A DNA stretch of 12,575 bases. Source: Planctomycetales bacterium (GTDB taxonomy: Bacteria; Planctomycetota; Planctomycetia; Pirellulales; Thermoguttaceae). The DNA is taken from contig SKJM01000397.1 in NCBI GenBank assembly GCA_007122045.1, positions 1 to 12,575 on the forward strand, written 5' to 3'. Below, piece by piece: positions 1-6,489 of the stretch. The notes under the pieces are model-generated. The model saw only the letters and a program-made list of their open reading frames with translations, was not told the DNA's origin and ran no database searches. Position 1 is the first letter of the stretch; the number at the start of each line of letters is the position of its first letter. A program made the position numbers and the translations under genes.

Positions 1-968
1 ACCAGCGCCTCGGCGCCGCCCAGTTCGACCAGGTACGCGCCCAGGTACCGGCGGATGTCGGCCACGTACACGTCGAGGGCCAGGCGGGCGCGCTCGTGGC
101 CCTGCTCGGCGGCCTCGGTCAGGTCGCGCACGTCGCCGCTGAGGCCGCTGAGCCCCAGCAGGCCGCTGCGGTTGGCCAGCGTGTCGAGCACCTCGGTCAA
201 CGACATGCCGGTTTGCTGCATCACCACGGGGATGGCGAACGGGTCGAAGTCGCCCACCCGGTTGTTCTGCGGCAGCCCGCTTTGGGCACTAAACGTCATG
301 CTGGTGGCCGCGCTCCGGCCGCCACGGATGGCGCACAGCGAACTGGAGCCGCCCAGGTGGAGCGAGATGACGCGCAGGTCGCCGTCGCCCAGCAGTTCGG
401 CCGCCCGCGTGGCTATGTACCGGTGGCTGGCGCCGTGGAAGCCGAACCGGCGGACGTGGTGCTGCTCGGCCCACTCGTGCGGCACGGCGAAGTGCTGGTT
501 GGCCGGGGCGATGGTCTGGTGGAAGTGCGTTTCGAACGCGGCCACCAGCGGCATCTGGGGCAACTGCTCGCTGAGTTGGCGCATGGCGGCGATGTACGGC
601 GGATTGTGCGCCGGCGCCACGGCGCTCATCTCCTCCATGGCCGCCAGCACGTCGGGGGTCACCCGCTGCACCCCGCTGATGCGGCCCCCGTGCACCGCCT
701 TGAACCCGATGGCCGACACTTCCGACGCCGCCTTCAGGCAGCCGTGCTCGGGGTCGGTCAGTTGCGCGAGGCACTGGCGGACCGCCTCGGCGTGGTCGGG
801 CACCCGGAGCACCCGCTCCTGCCGGGCATCGCCCATCTCGGCCGTGCACCGGCTTTCCGGCGAGCCGATCCGCTCGATGCCGCCGCGCGCAAGCTGGCGC
901 TCGCCGGCCATGTCGAGCAGCCGGTACTTGAAGCTGGTCGAGCCGAGGTTGGCTACGAGGATCTTCAT
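1..968 (-). CDS. ackA: Acetate/propionate-family kinase of the BMC locus, C-terminus cut by the left edge
   Basis: An ASKHA-fold carboxylate kinase that transfers the phosphate of an acyl phosphate to ADP. In a fucose/rhamnose BMC it would turn lactyl phosphate (or acetyl/propionyl phosphate) from PduL into the free acid plus ATP. The frame is open for 322 codons to the window edge; family members are about 400 residues, so roughly 80 are missing. Visible motifs: phosphate-1 motif NLGSTSFK (7-14), AVHGG (91-95), APAHNPP (118-124), FETHFHQT (145-152), FGFHGASH (175-182), HLGGSSS (204-210), NNRVGDFDP (235-243). The start is the ATG at 968, with GGAGG nine bases upstream. It follows a BMC-H gene after 91 bases that contain a strong hairpin. 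Compared with classical AckA, several active-site positions differ (K90 for Arg, E146 for Asp, G207 for Asn), so the substrate may not be acetate. Family call is firm; substrate is inferred. Confidence 0.93.
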   Translation of the reverse strand, partial: MKILVANLGSTSFKYRLLDMAGERQLARGGIERIGSPESRCTAEMGDARQERVLRVPDHAEAVRQCLAQLTDPEHGCLKAASEVSAIGFKAVHGGRISGVQRVTPDVLAAMEEMSAVAPAHNPPYIAAMRQLSEQLPQMPLVAAFETHFHQTIAPANQHFAVPHEWAEQHHVRRFGFHGASHRYIATRAAELLGDGDLRVISLHLGGSSSLCAIRGGRSAATSMTFSAQSGLPQNNRVGDFDPFAIPVVMQQTGMSLTEVLDTLANRSGLLGLSGLSGDVRDLTEAAEQGHERARLALDVYVADIRRYLGAYLVELGGAEAL

Positions 969-1005
969 CGCTTGGTTCCTCCGTGCGATTCGAGCCGGCG
1001 CGCGG

Positions 1006-1031
1006 GCGCACGGCCCCTTGGGCCGTCGCGC
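1006..1031 (-). other. Intercistronic GC hairpin between BMC-H and ackA
   Basis: A perfect 7-bp stem (ACGGCCC / GGGCCGT in either orientation) closes a 3-base loop. It is extended by a further GCGC/GCGC pairing past one bulged base. It lies in the 91-base gap between the shell gene and the kinase, upstream of the ackA ribosome-binding site. No T-run follows on the minus strand, so it is not a standard intrinsic terminator. It could be an RNA processing or stability element, or a partial attenuator separating shell-protein from enzyme expression. Confidence 0.55.
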
Positions 1032-1059
1032 TGCGTACGCCGCCGAGGCCCGGCCGGAC

Positions 1060-1329
1060 CTACGACAGGTACGCTTCGATCACGCCCTCGGCGGGCCGCG
1101 GGATGATGTGGCTGCCCACCAGTTCGCCCACCTGGGCGGCCGCGTTCGCGCCCGCCTCGACGGCCGCCCGCACGCTCCCCACGTCGCCGCGCACCACGGT
1201 GGTCACCAGGCCGCCGCCAATCTGCACGCGCTTCGCAATTTGAACGTTGGCGGCCTTGGCCATCGCGTCGGTCGCCTCGACCAGCGCGACCAGCCCCTTC
1301 GTTTCCAGTAAACCTATGGCGTCTTGCAT
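1060..1329 (-). CDS. BMC-H shell protein (GGG-pore paralog)
   Basis: A single-domain hexamer-forming bacterial microcompartment shell protein of 89 residues, close to the usual 90-95. It opens with the classic [20 protein letters not shown] (4-23) and carries the pore-loop region QIGGGLV (36-42) and [17 protein letters not shown] (45-61), ending near the common HIIPRP (74-79). Hexamers tile the facets of the shell, and the central pore passes substrate. The pore loop reads GGG, whereas the upstream paralog reads GSG, so the two hexamers may differ in permeability. I chose the ATG at 1329: GAAGGG lies ten bases upstream, while the in-frame TTG at 1347 overlaps that site and would add only six residues. 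It is third of the four genes downstream of the regulator, 57 bases after the other BMC-H gene. Call is firm. Confidence 0.95.
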   Translation of the reverse strand: MQDAIGLLETKGLVALVEATDAMAKAANVQIAKRVQIGGGLVTTVVRGDVGSVRAAVEAGANAAAQVGELVGSHIIPRPAEGVIEAYLS

Positions 1330-1386
1330 CGCAATAAAACCCTTCAAGTTGATGTGATCATGGACGGTGTTCTCGGTGGCGCCGGG

Positions 1387-1698
1387 CTACTTCGCGGCGG
1401 CGCCCCGCTTGGTCTTTGTGCCGGCGGGCAGCACCGTGTCGAGTTCGTCGTGTGGGCGGGGGATGACCTGCACGCTGATGATCTCGCCGATCCGGCCGCC
1501 GGCGTTCGCGCCCGCGTCGGTCGCCGCCTTCACCGCCGCCACGTCGCCGGTGACGAACGCGCTGACCAGGCCGCTGCCGACCTTGTCCCAGCCCAAGAAC
1601 TCGACGTTGGCCGCCTTGAGCATCGCGTCGGTCGCCTCGACCAGGGCGATGAAGCCCCTGGTCTCGATCATTCCTAACGCTTCCATCGCTTTTGCCAT
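1387..1698 (-). CDS. BMC-H shell protein (GSG-pore paralog with basic C-terminal tail)
   Basis: A second single-domain BMC hexamer protein, 103 residues. The fold is recognisable from [20 protein letters not shown] (7-26), the pore loop DKVGSGLV (38-45), VTGDVAAVKAATDAGA (49-64) and the strand ending VQVIPRP (76-82). It exceeds the minimal family length because of a tail of about 20 residues with Lys and Arg (TKTKRGAAAK at the end). Such tails can face the lumen or cytosol and may aid cargo contact; that is inference. The start is the ATG at 1698, preceded by GGAG with nine-base spacing; the in-frame TTG at 1713 overlaps this site and is unlikely. The gene lies 51 bases after pduL and 57 before the other BMC-H gene, all on one strand. 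Identical 24-base stretches at 1261 and 1621 show close kinship of the two paralogs. Confidence 0.95.
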   Translation of the reverse strand: MAKAMEALGMIETRGFIALVEATDAMLKAANVEFLGWDKVGSGLVSAFVTGDVAAVKAATDAGANAGGRIGEIISVQVIPRPHDELDTVLPAGTKTKRGAAAK

Positions 1699-1749
1699 GG
1701 TTGGTTTCTCCAAGTGTAAAAGTGTGAATGGTTCCGTAGTTGCCGTTGG

Positions 1750-2412
1750 TTACTTCAATAGCTCCACGTTGGTTGCGTGGTCCACGTCGCAGGCGTTGCC
1801 TTCATCGGTGTCGAGGTGAACCTCCAGCTTGATCCCCTCGCTCACGCGCACCAGCAGGTCCTCGAAGGTGGTCGTGCACCGGGAATGGACGCGCAGCGAC
1901 ATGCGGTCCTTGTCGCGCACCCGGTACAACTCGGCGTCGGCCGGCCCCATGTGCACGTGCCGCTCGGCGCGGATCACCCCCTGCTTCAGCTCGACCACGC
2001 CGTTGGGCCCCACCAGCACGCAGCCGGGCGTGCCGTCGATCTTCCCGCTCGGCCGCACCGGCAGGTCGATGCCCAGCGAAATGCCGTCGGTGAACGCCAG
2101 TTCCACCTGGCTTTCCGGCCGCGTGGGCCCCAGGATGCGCACCGACGGGAGCATGCGCCGCCGCGGCCCGACGACCATCACCGTCTCCTCGGCCGCGTAG
2201 TAGCCGTCCTGGTACAGGTCCTTCATCGCCGTGAGCGTGTGCCCCGCGCCGAACAACGCCTCGACGTGCTCGTCGCTGAGGTGCACGTGGCGCGCCGAAA
2301 CGCTCACCACCAGGTCCGGCTGGTACTCGGCCGCACGCCCGAGTTGGCGCACGACGATCTCGCGGACAATCTGCTCGACGTGGCGGCGGTCGATGGGGGC
2401 TGCTGTGCTCAT
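1750..2412 (-). CDS. pduL: PduL-type phosphate acyltransferase, BMC-associated
   Basis: Converts an acyl-CoA and phosphate into acyl phosphate and free CoA, recycling CoA inside the compartment. It is 220 residues, normal for the family and unrelated to the Pta fold. Zinc-site residues are visible: RHVHLS (41-46), E104 in SQVELAF, RHVHMG (151-156) and H199 in [13 protein letters not shown]98 in [12 protein letters not shown] matches the family's conserved Arg. Residues about 7-27 ([18 protein letters not shown] and following) form a predicted amphipathic helix before the first domain, the hallmark of an encapsulation peptide that directs PduL to the shell interior. In a PVM-type locus the expected substrate is lactyl-CoA, or propionyl/acetyl-CoA. 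The ATG at 2412 lacks a clear Shine-Dalgarno site. The gene sits 45 bases after the regulator and directly before the shell genes. Family call firm; acyl group inferred. Confidence 0.95.
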   Translation of the reverse strand: MSTAAPIDRRHVEQIVREIVVRQLGRAAEYQPDLVVSVSARHVHLSDEHVEALFGAGHTLTAMKDLYQDGYYAAEETVMVVGPRRRMLPSVRILGPTRPESQVELAFTDGISLGIDLPVRPSGKIDGTPGCVLVGPNGVVELKQGVIRAERHVHMGPADAELYRVRDKDRMSLRVHSRCTTTFEDLLVRVSEGIKLEVHLDTDEGNACDVDHATNVELLK

Positions 2413-2457
2413 GGGAAAATCGGCAGTGGTGCGTCGTTGCGGTTGGGTTTCCGAGGG

Positions 2458-3270
2458 TTACGCCGGCGATCCGTTGGGGTTCGGCTGCCGGTCGGCGAGC
2501 GGCTCCGAGGCGGCCCTGGCCAGGAGCAACGCGACCCCGGCTGCCTGAAGCTTCTCCTGCCACACCGGCGGCAGGCCGTCGTCGGCGATGACCCGCGTCA
2601 CGTCGCCCAGCGGGCACAGGTGGCCGAGGCTCTGGCGGCCGAACTTCGAGTGATCGGCCACGACGGTCACGTCATCGGCGGCCCGCATCATGGCCCGCTC
2701 CGTCTCGACCAGCAACAGGTTGTTGTTGAAAAATCCCTCCTCGCTGACGCCGGCCACGCTGAGGATCGTCCGGCGAACCCGAATGGCCCCGAGCATGCGG
2801 TCTGCATGCGGCCCCTGGGCGACGCCGCTGCGCGGACAGATATTTCCACCGATCAACACTAGGTCACTGTTCGTGTCGGCGGCGAACAGGTTGGCCACCG
2901 GCAGCGAGTTGGTCACCACGTGCAGGGGTCGCCCGACGAGCAGCCGGGCTACCTCGTAGGTGGTACTGCCGCCGTCGAGCAGGACCGTGTCGCCGTCGTC
3001 GATCACCTCGACCGCCCGGCGCGCGATGGCCCTTTTCTCCACCCATTCGGCGGGCTGGCGTGACTCGAAGTGGGGTAGTTTCGGGTTCGTGCCGCAGTAC
3101 AGCGCCCCGCCGTGGATCCTGCGAGCGACGCCTTGTTCCTCGAGCACCTCCAGATCGCGCCGCACGGTCGATTCCGACACGTCGAGCGCTTTGACCAGGT
3201 CCGGCAGCGAGGCGAATCGCCTCTGCCGGATCAGTTCAAGCAGTTCAGCGCGGCGTTGTTCGGCGAGCAT
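2458..3270 (-). CDS. DeoR-family transcriptional regulator of the BMC operon
   Basis: A 270-residue regulator of normal DeoR/GlpR length. The N-terminal winged helix-turn-helix covers residues about 1-57, with recognition helix in VSESTVRRDLEVLEEQG (31-47) and the family wing ARRIHGGA (49-56). The C-terminal ISOCOT-like sensor domain has LLDGGSTTYEVARLL (97-111), HVVTNSLPVANLFA (117-130), LIGGN (139-143), GFFNNNLLLVETERAMM (179-195) and DHSKFG (206-211), which bind a phosphorylated sugar in relatives. Likely effectors are intermediates such as fuculose-1-phosphate or rhamnulose-1-phosphate; this is inferred from the BMC context. It is the first gene after the promoter at 3321-3349, so it may control its own operon. 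The last 16 or so residues form a low-complexity Pro/Asn tail. The start matches the typical MLAEQRR opening, but no strong ribosome site is visible. Confidence 0.93.
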   Translation of the reverse strand: MLAEQRRAELLELIRQRRFASLPDLVKALDVSESTVRRDLEVLEEQGVARRIHGGALYCGTNPKLPHFESRQPAEWVEKRAIARRAVEVIDDGDTVLLDGGSTTYEVARLLVGRPLHVVTNSLPVANLFAADTNSDLVLIGGNICPRSGVAQGPHADRMLGAIRVRRTILSVAGVSEEGFFNNNLLLVETERAMMRAADDVTVVADHSKFGRQSLGHLCPLGDVTRVIADDGLPPVWQEKLQAAGVALLLARAASEPLADRQPNPNGSPA

Positions 3271-3320
3271 GGCGGCGTGGATCGCGGGAAAAATGGGGGG
3301 AAGGCTGCCAACTACTTTCG

Positions 3321-3349
3321 ATTATGCGCCATCCGGTGAAAGATTGCAA
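3321..3349 (-). promoter_or_regulatory. Sigma70-like promoter of the DeoR-pduL-BMC-H-ackA operon
   Basis: On the minus strand, TTGCAA (3349-3344) and CATAAT (3326-3321) are separated by exactly 17 bases, matching the -35/-10 consensus at 4 and 5 of 6 positions. Transcription would start near 3314, giving a leader of about 45 bases before the regulator's ATG at 3270. The genes downstream are all co-directional with gaps of 45-91 bases, so this could serve the whole operon. Confidence 0.6.
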
Positions 3350-3395
3350 GCAGGTTCTTCCAAATTGGACCACGTGTTTTTCCGGAATTCCGCCA

Positions 3396-3418
3396 GTATG
3401 CACCACAGACGTGCATAC
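3396..3418. promoter_or_regulatory. Candidate operator: perfect inverted repeat GTATGCAC-N7-GTGCATAC
   Basis: The arms GTATGCAC and GTGCATAC are perfect reverse complements separated by CACAGAC. The centre lies about 93 bases upstream of the predicted start of transcription. No T-run follows on either strand, so it does not look like a terminator. A dimeric regulator such as the adjacent DeoR protein is the obvious candidate to bind; that is inference. Confidence 0.5.
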
Positions 3419-3433
3419 CCCCCCCTTGATGGC

Positions 3434-3458
3434 CCTTCGAGCGGCTGACCGCTCAAGG
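3434..3458. other. Bulged hairpin upstream of the BMC promoter
   Basis: CCTT plus GAGCGG pairs with CCGCTC plus AAGG around the loop CTGA, with one bulged C: ten base pairs in all. It has no clear T-run on either side. It may insulate the BMC promoter from upstream transcription, or be a remnant terminator of a lost gene. Confidence 0.4.
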
Positions 3459-3620
3459 TTACAGAAACGCGCTGGAGCCACCGATGGTGCCGGACAGCGC
3501 CAGGGATTAGAATAGCCCGTGTCGCCCCAAGCGCCGAAACCAGTGTTCACGCGAAGCGGTTCCGGCAAGGCGGGCGGCCTCGCATGAGCCACCGACAACC
3601 TCCCTGAAACCCGTCGGACG

Positions 3621-4040
3621 GTGAAACCATGTCGGAAAAAGTGCGGATCGCATCGACCTGGTGGGAGTGTCATCATCATTCCGCTGATGGTCATCCTGCT
3701 TCCGCTCATGCGGGCGATGCCGCCGGTACACCGGTGGCGAATCCGCCGGCGAATCTATCGGTGGTATGCTCGGCTGCGGCGAATCGATGAACGTCTCCGC
3801 TCCGACCTGACGCCCCAGCAGGCGGCAAAACACCTGGCGTGGCTGGCGTCGCTGGAACATGAGATTGCGACGCTTCGCGTGCCGCTCAGCTACATGCAGG
3901 AGTTCTACCACTTGCGTTTGCACCTCGGCTATATCCGCGGGCGGCTGGCGGCGAACGTCCGGGATGCAAGCCGCGGCGCCCCGAAACCGCCCCATCAGGC
4001 CAAGACCGCCCGCCGACCCGCCGCCGACAAGCAGGCGTAA
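3621..4040 (+). pseudogene. C-terminal remnant of a TAXI-family TRAP transporter solute-binding protein
   Basis: This frame resembles the C-terminal region of large planctomycete TAXI-type TRAP substrate-binding proteins. It has one hydrophobic segment, VIIIPLMVILLPLMRAMPP (residues 17-35), then the basic RWRIRRRIYRWYARLRRID (38-56) and a helical end with VPLSYMQEFYHLRLHLGYIRGRL (82-104). The usual family protein is over 400 residues, so the periplasmic ligand-binding lobes are absent. The recognisable part begins at about 3669; upstream the frame is unlike the family and hits a stop at 3585-3587. No ribosome site or good start is seen (nominal GTG at 3621). The last 28 residues are a Pro/Lys/Arg-rich tail. 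Most likely a decayed or rearranged gene; expression as a short membrane protein cannot be excluded. Family recognition is from memory of motif pattern. Confidence 0.55.
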
Positions 4041-4102
4041 GGTCGAGGCCGTCCCAACTTCGAAGATGGCGAGCGGCGAAACGCCGTTTACCCCACCGGT
4101 AG

Positions 4103-4151
4103 AACGGACGTTCCCGTCCGTCTGTCGCTTGACGGTCAGGAATGTCCATCG
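4103..4151. repeat. REP-like pair of inverted palindromes
   Basis: The left unit ACGGACG-TTCC-CGTCCGT (4104-4121) is a perfect 7-bp hairpin. The right unit GGTCA-GGAA-TGTCC (4134-4147) is a near-perfect one in opposite orientation. The two units also pair with each other over 17 positions with 14 matches (4106-4122 with 4131-4147). This head-to-head layout resembles bacterial REP/BIME elements. It lies in the gap between the TAXI remnant and the propeller gene. Confidence 0.5.
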
Positions 4152-4176
4152 TAGCTGGGGAGCGCCGCCGCGCGGC

Positions 4177-4205
4177 TTGCTTCCCGGCACTCGGTGGTCT
4201 ACGAT
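4177..4205 (+). promoter_or_regulatory. Possible weak sigma70 promoter for the propeller/isomerase unit
   Basis: TTGCTT (4177-4182) and TACGAT (4200-4205) are spaced by 17 bases. Matches to consensus are 3 of 6 and 4 of 6. The predicted start near 4212 would give a leader of about 50 bases before the ATG at 4263. Tentative. Confidence 0.3.
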
Positions 4206-4262
4206 AGGGAAAGTTCACCCCTGCAACCCGCCCCCCATTGGTGCCTCGCCCGAGGAGGATAC

Positions 4263-5528
4263 ATGACCGCACGGATTCTTGCCGCGACGGCCGCCGTCGT
4301 ACTGCTTGCCACCGTATCGATCCACGCCGTCCGGGTGCCGCCGTCGGAAGCCGAGGAGCCGGCCGGTTGGCCGGAGTTCCACGGGCCCCGTCGCACGAAT
4401 CTTTCGCCGGAAACCGGGCTGCTGGCCCGCTGGCCGGAGGGCGGGCCGCCGCTGGCCTGGAAGTACACCGGCTGCGGCGTCGGGTACGCGAACGTGTCGA
4501 TTGCCGAGGGAATGATTTTCACCTCGGGAAACGCCGACGAGTTGGAAATGGTGTCGGCGCTGGACCTTTCGGGCCGGCCGCTGTGGCGTTCCCCCAGCGG
4601 CCCCGCGTGGCGCCGCGCCACCCCCGGCTCCCGCTCCACGCCCACGTACGACGACGGCGCGGTGTACGTGCTGAACCCCAACGGGCGGGTGGCCGCCTTC
4701 GACGCCCGAACCGGACGCACGCTCTGGAACGTCGATCTCGTGGAGCGCTTCGAAGCGCGGGGCGGCGTGTGGGGAATGACCGAAAACCTGATCGTCGAGG
4801 ACGGCAAGGTCTACTGCATGCCGGGCGGGGCGAAGGGCCGGGTCGTCGCACTCGACCAGCAAACCGGCGAGACCGTTTGGGCCAATACCGAAATCGAACA
4901 TACAGCCGCCTACTGCTCGCCCACGGTCGTGACGCACCGGGGAGTGCGGCAGTGGATCAGCATGACGCAGCGGTCGGTCGTGTCGGTCGACGTGGAGACG
5001 GGCGCGTTGCTCTGGTCGGTCCCCTTCCCGCCCCGCGCGCCGCAGAACGCCCTGACGCCCATCTATCACGATGGTCACGTGTTCGTGGCCAGCGGCCACC
5101 GGACCGGCGGATCGCTGCTGCGGATTGCCGACGATTCCCGCGAGGCCACCGTCGTGTGGCACCGCCGCGATCTGGACAACTGCCATTCGGGGTCGATCCT
5201 GCTGGACGGGAAGCTGTTCGGCGCCGCGTGCCGTAACGGAGGCAAGCAGTTCTATTGCGTCGACTTCCTGTCCGGCGAGACTTTGCAGGCCGACCACACG
5301 CTGGGGAAAGTGGGTCTGACGTACGCCGACGGCATGATCTACGCCCTGGGGTACCAGGGGGCCGTGTCGCTGCTGGAGGTGCGCCCGCGCGGTTTCGAGA
5401 TCGTCAGCCGGTTCGAGCTTCCCCGAATGCCGACCAACACCTACCTTGCCCACCCGGTCATTTGCGGCGGGCGGCTGTACATTCGTTGCGACGACGACCT
5501 GTACGCGTTCGACATCCGCGCGGAATAG
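4263..5528 (+). CDS. Exported PQQ-like beta-propeller protein (BamB-like fold)
   Basis: A 421-residue secreted or periplasmic protein of unknown exact role. An N-terminal hydrophobic segment (about 5-23) forms a Sec signal peptide. The mature protein opens with GWPEFHGPRRTNLSPETGLL (35-54), the start commonly seen in planctomycete PQQ-like propellers. PQQ/WD40-like blade motifs follow: AFDARTGRTLW (145-155), ALDQQTGETVW (196-206), SVDVETGALLW (241-251) and CVDFLSGET (332-340). No dehydrogenase catalytic features are evident, so it is probably a binding or scaffold propeller rather than an enzyme. The ATG at 4263 is supported by GAGGAGG four bases upstream; a start at 4194 would put the ribosome site inside the gene. 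It is followed after 52 bases by the Tat-exported isomerase-like gene, probably one transcript. Fold call is strong; function unknown. Confidence 0.88.
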   Translation: MTARILAATAAVVLLATVSIHAVRVPPSEAEEPAGWPEFHGPRRTNLSPETGLLARWPEGGPPLAWKYTGCGVGYANVSIAEGMIFTSGNADELEMVSALDLSGRPLWRSPSGPAWRRATPGSRSTPTYDDGAVYVLNPNGRVAAFDARTGRTLWNVDLVERFEARGGVWGMTENLIVEDGKVYCMPGGAKGRVVALDQQTGETVWANTEIEHTAAYCSPTVVTHRGVRQWISMTQRSVVSVDVETGALLWSVPFPPRAPQNALTPIYHDGHVFVASGHRTGGSLLRIADDSREATVVWHRRDLDNCHSGSILLDGKLFGAACRNGGKQFYCVDFLSGETLQADHTLGKVGLTYADGMIYALGYQGAVSLLEVRPRGFEIVSRFELPRMPTNTYLAHPVICGGRLYIRCDDDLYAFDIRAE

Positions 5529-5580
5529 GACCCCGAGTCGAAGATATCCCAGTTGTTTCACCCTTTGAGCGAGGAGTATC

Positions 5581-6429
5581 ATGAATCTTTCACGACGCGA
5601 CGTATTGAAGCTGGGCGCCGGCGCCGCGGCCGTCTGCACCAGTGGAGCACTGGCCGCCTGGGCCGATGAACCCGCCAAGAAGAGGATTCCCATCGGCCTG
5701 CAACTGTACTCCGTGCGGGGCGACGCCGCCCGCGACCTGCCCGGCGTGCTGAAGGCCGTGGCCGAGATGGGCTACGAGGGCGTCGAGTTTGCCGGGTATT
5801 ACGGGCGCAGCGCCCAGGATATCCGCAAGCTGCTCGACGACAACGGCCTGAAATGCTGCGGCACGCACACCGGGCTGAACACCCTGTTCCCGGAGAACTT
5901 CGACGCCACGGTCGAGTTCAACAAGACGATCGGCAACAAGTACCTGATCGTACCCGGCATGCCCGACAATCGGCTCAATACGGTCGAGGCCATCAAGAAC
6001 ACGGCCGCCATGTTCGACGAGTGGGTGCCGAAAGCCGCCGAGCACGGCATGGTGGTCGGCTACCACGCCCACGGCGGCGACTTCCGCAAAGTCGACGGCG
6101 ACGTGACGCGCTGGGACCTGTTCTTTGGGAGCACCAGGCCCGAGGTGGTCATGCAGCTCGACGTGGGCAACTGCGTCGGCGGCGGGGGCGATCCGTACGC
6201 CGTGCTCGAGCGGTTCCCCGGGCGCTCGCTGACGATCCACCTGAAGGAGCACGGCGGGCCGCGCGGCGCGGCGGTGGGCGAGGGCGACGTCGACTGGGAG
6301 CGCATCTTCGAACTCTGCGAGACCGTCGGCGGGACCGAATGGTACATCGTCGAACAGGAGGCCTACGACACCGAGCCACTGGAAAGCGTCCGCCGGTGCC
6401 TGGAGAACATTCGTAAGATGGGCAGGTGA
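5581..6429 (+). CDS. Tat-exported sugar phosphate isomerase/epimerase-like TIM-barrel protein
   Basis: A 282-residue member of the xylose-isomerase-like TIM-barrel (AP endonuclease 2) superfamily. Residues 4-28 are a twin-arginine signal (SRRDVLKLGAGAAA then a hydrophobic stretch and an Ala-rich cleavage region), so it acts outside the cytoplasm. Barrel landmarks: IGLQLYSVRGD (38-48), GYEGVEFAGYYG (64-75), VVGYHAHGGDF (158-168), MQLDVGNC (191-198), IHLKEH (219-224), GEGDVDW (233-239), WYIVEQE (254-260). E70, H162 or H164, D194, H220 and E258 are plausible metal ligands. The YHNHxxEF motif common in the family is YHAHGGDF here. Substrate is unknown; exported relatives are abundant in planctomycetes and often lie near glycan-degradation genes. 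The ATG at 5581 has GAGGAG four bases upstream. It is the second gene of the unit begun at 4263. Confidence 0.88.
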   Translation: MNLSRRDVLKLGAGAAAVCTSGALAAWADEPAKKRIPIGLQLYSVRGDAARDLPGVLKAVAEMGYEGVEFAGYYGRSAQDIRKLLDDNGLKCCGTHTGLNTLFPENFDATVEFNKTIGNKYLIVPGMPDNRLNTVEAIKNTAAMFDEWVPKAAEHGMVVGYHAHGGDFRKVDGDVTRWDLFFGSTRPEVVMQLDVGNCVGGGGDPYAVLERFPGRSLTIHLKEHGGPRGAAVGEGDVDWERIFELCETVGGTEWYIVEQEAYDTEPLESVRRCLENIRKMGR

Positions 6430-6456
6430 TACCTTCCCGACATTGCAATGCAGCCG

Positions 6457-6486
6457 GTGAGCGGGGCGCTGACGGGCCCCGCTCGC
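6457..6486 (+). terminator. GC-rich hairpin, likely terminator of the propeller/isomerase unit
   Basis: GAGCGGGGC (6459-6467) and GCCCCGCTC (6476-6484) form a perfect 9-bp stem around GCTGACGG. It is extended by a T-G wobble and a G-C pair. It stands 27 bases past the stop codon of the isomerase-like gene and is followed by the pyrimidine-rich CTTCTGTT. The T-run is weak, so efficiency is uncertain. Confidence 0.55.
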
Positions 6487-6489
6487 CTT

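Larger units (their letters stand above)
3271..3620. other. Intergenic regulatory region upstream of the BMC operon
   Basis: No convincing gene is visible in these 350 bases. The part near the regulator holds a sigma70-like minus-strand promoter, several short palindromes (CCAAATTGG at 3360-3368, CGGAATTCCG at 3383-3392) and a perfect 8-bp inverted repeat at 3396-3418. Further out lie a bulged hairpin at 3434-3458 and a weak imperfect one at about 3469-3500. From about 3500 to 3620 I see nothing specific; a frame reads into the TAXI remnant only after the stop at 3585-3587. Confidence 0.6.

Noticed and set aside
55..1311. A 418-codon plus-strand frame and an overlapping 336-codon one opposite the kinase and BMC-H genes
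   Set aside because: They are antisense to well-recognised family proteins and their translations are low-complexity Ala/Arg/Ser-rich, typical of high-GC shadow frames.
1777..2862. A 361-codon plus-strand frame opposite pduL and the regulator
   Set aside because: It spans two recognised minus-strand genes and their gap, and its sequence is unlike any family I know.
4215..5693. A 492-codon minus-strand frame
   Set aside because: It is antisense to the PQQ propeller gene, whose signal peptide, ribosome site and blade motifs are clear; the antisense protein shows no domain.
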